Shown piece after piece: positions 61,019 to 64,000 of a stretch of 64,000 bases of DNA. Under the pieces are notes generated by a model that had not been told where the DNA came from, did no database searches, and saw only the letters and a list, made by a program, of their open reading frames with translations. Positions within the stretch are counted from its first letter, which is position 1, and each line of letters starts with the position of its first letter. Source of the DNA: Aureococcus anophagefferens (lineage: Eukaryota > Sar > Pelagophyceae > Pelagomonadales > Pelagomonadaceae); the NCBI RefSeq assembly GCF_000186865.1, contig NW_008705561.1, forward strand, positions 645,168-709,167, read 5' to 3'. A program made the position numbers and the translations under genes.

Positions 61019-61747
61019 ATGCTAAGACTCGGCGTGCGACGCGCGGCGTCGCCGGGCTCGCTGCGAGCCTCCAGATTCCTGCAGAATCGCGCCGTCCAGC
61101 ATCGCGCCGTCCACGTCAGCGCTCGGCCGCTCGCGTGCCTCGACCAGCGCGATCGATATCTCGCGCAGCGATGCGTGAGCACGAGTCCCAGCGGGCCGAG
61201 CCGCGGCGGCGACGATTCGGACGCGCCGACGCGTCGAGAGCGCGTGCGCGCGGGCGTCGACGACCTCAAGGAGCGCGTCGACGGCTTGAGGGAGCGCGGC
61301 CAGGCGCGCGTCGACGGCCTGCGCGAGCGCGGCCAGGCGCGCGTCGACGACTTGAAGGAGCGGGGCCAGGCGCGCGTCGACGACTTGAGGGAGCGGCAGG
61401 GCGAGCACGCGGAGTGGGTCGCCGAGAGGAACCTGAGCTACTCGGAGCAGCTCAAGCGGCTCCTCTACGCCTACGGCCCGTTGGCCTTGGGATTCCACAT
61501 CGGCGTCGAAGTCATCGTCCTCGGCGGCTTCTACTACGCGGTGTCGACGGGCATGGACGTCGCCGCGCTGCTCAGCATGTTCCACGACGCCACGGGCCTC
61601 GACACGTCGGACGTGCTCACGCCGGGCGCGTCGTCGCTCCTCATCGCCTACGGCCTCACCATCACGCTCACGGGCATCCCGCGGACAATCCTGACGCTCG
61701 TGTGCACGCCGCTCATCGCGCGGCGCCTCGGCTGGCGGCCCAAGTAG
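61019..61747 (+). CDS. FAM210 / DUF1279 mitochondrial membrane protein
   Basis: This encodes 242 residues. The leader (MLRLGVRRAASPGSLRASRF LQNRAV) is a mitochondrial targeting peptide. Residues about 80-125 hold four 11-residue repeats (ARVDGLRERGQ type), predicted to form an amphipathic helix. The DUF1279 core follows: LKRLLYAYGPLALGFHIGVE VIVLGGFYYAVSTGMDVAAL L (about 142-185), then a second membrane segment (ASSLLIAYGLTITLTGIPRT ILTLVCTPLIARRLGW). FAM210A/B proteins are inner-membrane proteins affecting mitochondrial translation and biogenesis in animals. The start at 61019 lies 141 bp from the divergent TTL fusion start. The longer upstream frame is a shadow. Confidence 0.88.
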   Translation: MLRLGVRRAASPGSLRASRFLQNRAVQHRAVHVSARPLACLDQRDRYLAQRCVSTSPSGPSRGGDDSDAPTRRERVRAGVDDLKERVDGLRERGQARVDGLRERGQARVDDLKERGQARVDDLRERQGEHAEWVAERNLSYSEQLKRLLYAYGPLALGFHIGVEVIVLGGFYYAVSTGMDVAALLSMFHDATGLDTSDVLTPGASSLLIAYGLTITLTGIPRTILTLVCTPLIARRLGWRPK

Positions 61748-61833
61748 GCCGGGCCTCTCCTAATTTTGTTTTTGCTGCTCGTACGTATCACACTCTTCTT
61801 AGATGATGATGCGCGCTGCTTGGGCGCCGGAGC

Positions 61834-62460
61834 CTAGAACTCGGGCCACTTGAGCGAGCCGACGTTCACGTTCGTGAGGTCGTCGACGGCGGGCATCTTG
61901 TTCGAGTCGAGGTAGAGCTTGCCGCCGCGGCCGCCGGCGGTGAAGATGGCGAGGAGGAGGACGGCGAAGACGTCCGTGAGCGGGTTGAAAATCTTCAGCG
62001 TCAGGAGCATGCCGATGAGGCCGCCGACGACGGCGCCCGGCAGCGTCGACTCGATGCAGGACGTGTAGTCGTCGCTGTCCGCGTCGTAGGCCGCCGTGCG
62101 CGGCGCGGCGACGAACCAGCCCAGGGCGAAGACGACGGCGCCGTAGACGCCGGCGAAGAGGAGGCCGCAGGCCGCGGCGGCGGCGACGTCGACGAGCGCG
62201 GCCGACTGCTTGGCCTTGACGATGTCGAGGTTCTTCTCCGCGAAGGCCGTCGCTGAGCTCACGTCGAGGTCCGCGGCCTTGTCCTTGAGCATCTGGACCG
62301 CGTCCTCGGGCTTATCGATGCCCAGCTTCTTGAGGAAGGGCGGCATCGACGTCGTCATCTTCGCGGCCGTCGTCTTCTCGAACGACGCGTCGCGGAGCTG
62401 CGACAGGTCGGCCTGGAGCCGCCGGCCGCCGAAGCCGCTCCGCGTGCCTACGGGACGCAT
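61834..62460 (-). CDS. Membrane protein of unknown function
   Basis: This encodes 208 residues. The leader (MRPVGTRSGFGGRRLQADLS) is Arg/Gly-rich and may target an organelle. An amphipathic helix (KAADLDVSSATAFAEKNLDI VKAKQS) precedes three hydrophobic segments: AAAAACGLLFAGVYGAVVFA LGWFV, GAVVGGLIGMLLTLKI and DVFAVLLLAIFTAGG. Between them is a short acidic loop with one Cys (DADSDDYTSCIES). I do not recognise the family. Organelle (mitochondrial or plastid) membrane location is plausible from the leader. Confidence 0.65.
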   Translation of the reverse strand: MRPVGTRSGFGGRRLQADLSQLRDASFEKTTAAKMTTSMPPFLKKLGIDKPEDAVQMLKDKAADLDVSSATAFAEKNLDIVKAKQSAALVDVAAAAACGLLFAGVYGAVVFALGWFVAAPRTAAYDADSDDYTSCIESTLPGAVVGGLIGMLLTLKIFNPLTDVFAVLLLAIFTAGGRGGKLYLDSNKMPAVDDLTNVNVGSLKWPEF

Positions 62461-62809
62461 ACGGTGCTATTTCAGTACGTGCCGGGGGCGCGCGCGCCGC
62501 ATATCCTTGCAGCGTAGCGGCGCTCGCAGCAGATCGCTGGCGGCGGCGCGCGCGCGGGGTTTGCGGCAGGATTTTCACGCACCGACGGGAGCGGAGGGCC
62601 GGAGGGCCGCGGCGGTGGCGAGAAGGCAAGCGTACTTGAGCATGGCTGCCGGGCTGGACACTAGACAAGGCAGGAGGCAATCCTCAACCCAAGCTCGGAT
62701 CGTCCGAAGAGATTCCGAAGCCGTGGTTCTGTCTTGGGCGCTTCAACGAGACAAGTTGAAGGGCGCAGAAGCGCGCACACGATACGGCAAAACAACCATA
62801 ACCACCCGT
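62461..62809. other. Intergenic region without a convincing gene
   Basis: These 349 bp lie upstream of the membrane-protein gene ending at 61834 and downstream of the gene ending at 62810. They contain an inverted repeat CTTCAAC-GAGACAA-GTTGAAG (about 62740-62760). No RNA gene or coding frame is convincing. The part after 62640 is less GC-rich. Confidence 0.45.
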
Positions 62810-63693
62810 TTAAAACAGCGGGAACTTGGGCACGTCGTCGTCGCGCTTCTCCGCGGCGCGGCGGGCCGCGGCGACGGCGACGCGGGCCTGGACGACGTTG
62901 AGCGCGAGGCTGCCCGCGCGGAGCGCGAGCCCCCGGTGGCGCTTCGCGAAGGCGCCGAGGCGCTCGAGGCGCGTCGGCAGCTCCGAGTCGTCGAAGTCGA
63001 GGTCCGTCTCGCGGAGGTCGTCCTCGACGATCGCGGCGACGCCGTCGCGGAGCGCGGCGATGGCGGCGTCCGCGGACCAGCGCGCGCGGAAGGCCGGCGG
63101 CGCCGCCGCCTCCGCCGCGGCGACGAAGTCCAGCTCCGTGTCCACGGCGAGCGCCGCGACGTCGGCCGCGTCGCGCGGCCGGGGCAGGTCCGCGAGCGCG
63201 GCGGCGAAGGACGCGAGCGCGCCGGCGCCTGCGACGAGTTCGTGACTATCGTGTCAGTTTCGCGGGACGCAGCTTCCGCGCGGAGCGTCGCGAGGTGCAG
63301 GTCGTGCGCGCTCCGGAGCTTCTCGGCGGCCGCGGCGACGGCGGCCGCGTCGCGGCACGACGCCGCGACGAAGGCGGCGGCGCCGAAGTCGCAGGGCGCG
63401 GCCGGCGTCGACGCCGCGACGCGCGCGATCAACGCGTCCGCGGCGGCCTCGTCGTAGGCCGGCGCCTCCGGCTCCGCCGCGGCCTCCGGCTCCGCTGCGG
63501 CCTCCGGCTCCGCCGCGGCCTCCGCCGGCGATGCCTCCTCCTCCTCCTCGGCCGTCGCGCCGCCGGCGCAGCGCCGTCGCGTCGCGTAGCGGTGCAACGC
63601 GATGCGGCGATCCGAACCGCGCGCAGTGGCGCCAGCGGCGCCGGCGAGCGCGCTCGCAGCGACGACGAGTTGTACAAAAAATCGTCGAGCCAT
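62810..63693 (-). CDS. Secreted or organelle protein of unknown function, with an inferred short intron
   Basis: The first frame starts at 63693 with a signal-like peptide (MARRFFVQLVVAASALAGAA). It continues with a Glu/Ala/Pro repeat (EAAAEPEAAAEPEAAAEPEA) and a helical region (about 80-140). The frame then shifts near 63200-63290, and the second frame (ALASFAAALADLPRPRD, then MDTELDFVAAAEA) runs to 62810 and ends VPKFPLF. A short intron is inferred: a CTGAC branch-like site lies about 24 nt before TCGTCGCAG. The donor cannot be fixed (a GC donor such as GCGCGGAAGC fits the frame). I do not recognise the family; the helical second half is Ala/Asp-rich. Confidence 0.55.
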
Positions 63694-63875
63694 CGCGATT
63701 GCGACCCCAGGGTAAGGTTGACGCTCAACTTGCGGCCGTATCGGCGCCTGGGCAAGGGGATATAAATCTAGACTATTTATTACCCCTTGGCCTGGGAAGT
63801 GCGCGATTCATTCCAGCAATGCGACGTGGGCAGCCTCGCACAACTTAACGAGAGAGTGGCTGCCCGCATCGCGCG

Positions 63876-64000
63876 ATGGAGGCCGTGACCTGGCTGCTGC
63901 TCCTGCTGTCGCTGTTCGTCGCGGCGTGGTTCGTCGTGCGCGGGTCGGGCATCCCGACGAAGGCCGGCTACGAGGTGGCCCTGGGCTCCCTCGAGGTGCC
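63876..64000 (+). CDS. N-terminus of a membrane or secreted protein (partial)
   Basis: From the ATG at 63876 the frame stays open to the window's right edge (41 codons). It begins MEAVTWLLLLLSLFVAAWFV V and continues with RGSGIPTKAGYEVALGSLEV. The start is a strongly hydrophobic helix, either a signal peptide or a signal anchor. The family cannot be told from this much. The gene is divergent from the one starting at 63693. Confidence 0.55.
   Translation, partial: MEAVTWLLLLLSLFVAAWFVVRGSGIPTKAGYEVALGSLEV

Noticed and set aside
1..64000. Bacterial origin of the window
   Set aside because: eIF5A, UNC50, CASC3, NSF N-domain, PDK1-like kinase and spliced introns are eukaryotic, and no operons or ribosome-binding sites are seen.
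1..64000. tRNA or rRNA genes
   Set aside because: I looked for tRNA B-box-like GGTTCGA words and rRNA-like blocks; the few hits are inside protein genes and do not fold into a cloverleaf context.

Overview
The window is GC-rich nuclear DNA (visibly near 70% G+C in coding parts) from a compact, intron-poor eukaryote. About 36 protein genes lie on both strands with very short spacers, and no operons, tRNAs, rRNAs or CRISPR arrays were found. The gene set is eukaryotic: eIF5A, UNC50, a CASC3/Barentsz exon-junction protein, a PDK1-like kinase, a mitochondrial DNL zinc-finger protein, a FAM210-like protein, a tubulin-tyrosine-ligase-like domain and an NSF N-domain. Four genes carry introns of about 200 nt that are terminal-inverted-repeat transposons with 8-bp target duplications. 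Each takes its 5' splice site from the duplicated target and its 3' splice site from the element. This is the 'introner element' mechanism described for the pelagophyte alga Aureococcus anophagefferens. My inference is that the window comes from that species or a close relative; no identity search was possible.

Layout. 0-10 kb: a TPR gene cut by the left edge, head-to-head with a MYND zinc-finger gene; an ankyrin/LRR gene; a Ser/Pro-rich membrane glycoprotein with a duplicated 3' end; eIF5A; an MFS transporter; and a PX-like gene with introner copy 1. 10-20 kb: a RING + PIP-box + RAMA-like gene with an apparent one-base frameshift, a cold-shock-like gene split by a second introner family, UNC50, EF-hand, PDZ and IQ-motif genes. 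19-30 kb: a 1,689-residue EF-hand/LRR/WW protein with introner copy 2, a luminal glycosyltransferase-like gene, and a gene with introner copy 3 that shares an unnamed domain with the PX-like gene. 30-45 kb: DNL zinc finger, dienelactone hydrolase, acyl-CoA dehydrogenase, membrane proteins, PDK1-like kinase, FkbM-like methyltransferase, TPR protein, Gal-3-O-sulfotransferase-like gene overlapping a 59-aa membrane protein, a UbiB-type kinase with a membrane insertion, and a NiCoT/UreH-like metal transporter. 45-55 kb: one giant, secreted, Cys-rich protein of about 2,995 residues ending in five near-identical repeats. 55-64 kb: CASC3, a second acyl-CoA dehydrogenase, an orphan NSF N-domain gene, a TTL + class V aminotransferase fusion, FAM210-like, two genes of unknown function, and a membrane-protein gene cut by the right edge.

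The genes do not form one pathway. Recurring themes are mitochondrial metabolism (two acyl-CoA dehydrogenases, DNL zinc finger, FAM210-like, possibly UbiB), secretion and cell surface (giant Cys-rich protein, Ser/Pro-rich protein, sulfotransferase, glycosyltransferase, UNC50), and scaffold proteins built from LRR, TPR, EF-hand, IQ and PDZ modules. The most unusual items are the TTL-aminotransferase fusion, the RING-PIP-RAMA protein, the intron-making transposons including an 80-nt miniature form, the UbiB kinase interrupted by a membrane segment, and the orphan NSF N-domain with a low-GC hydrophobic tail. Most neighbouring genes are divergent or convergent with spacers of 10-300 bp, so many promoters are probably bidirectional.
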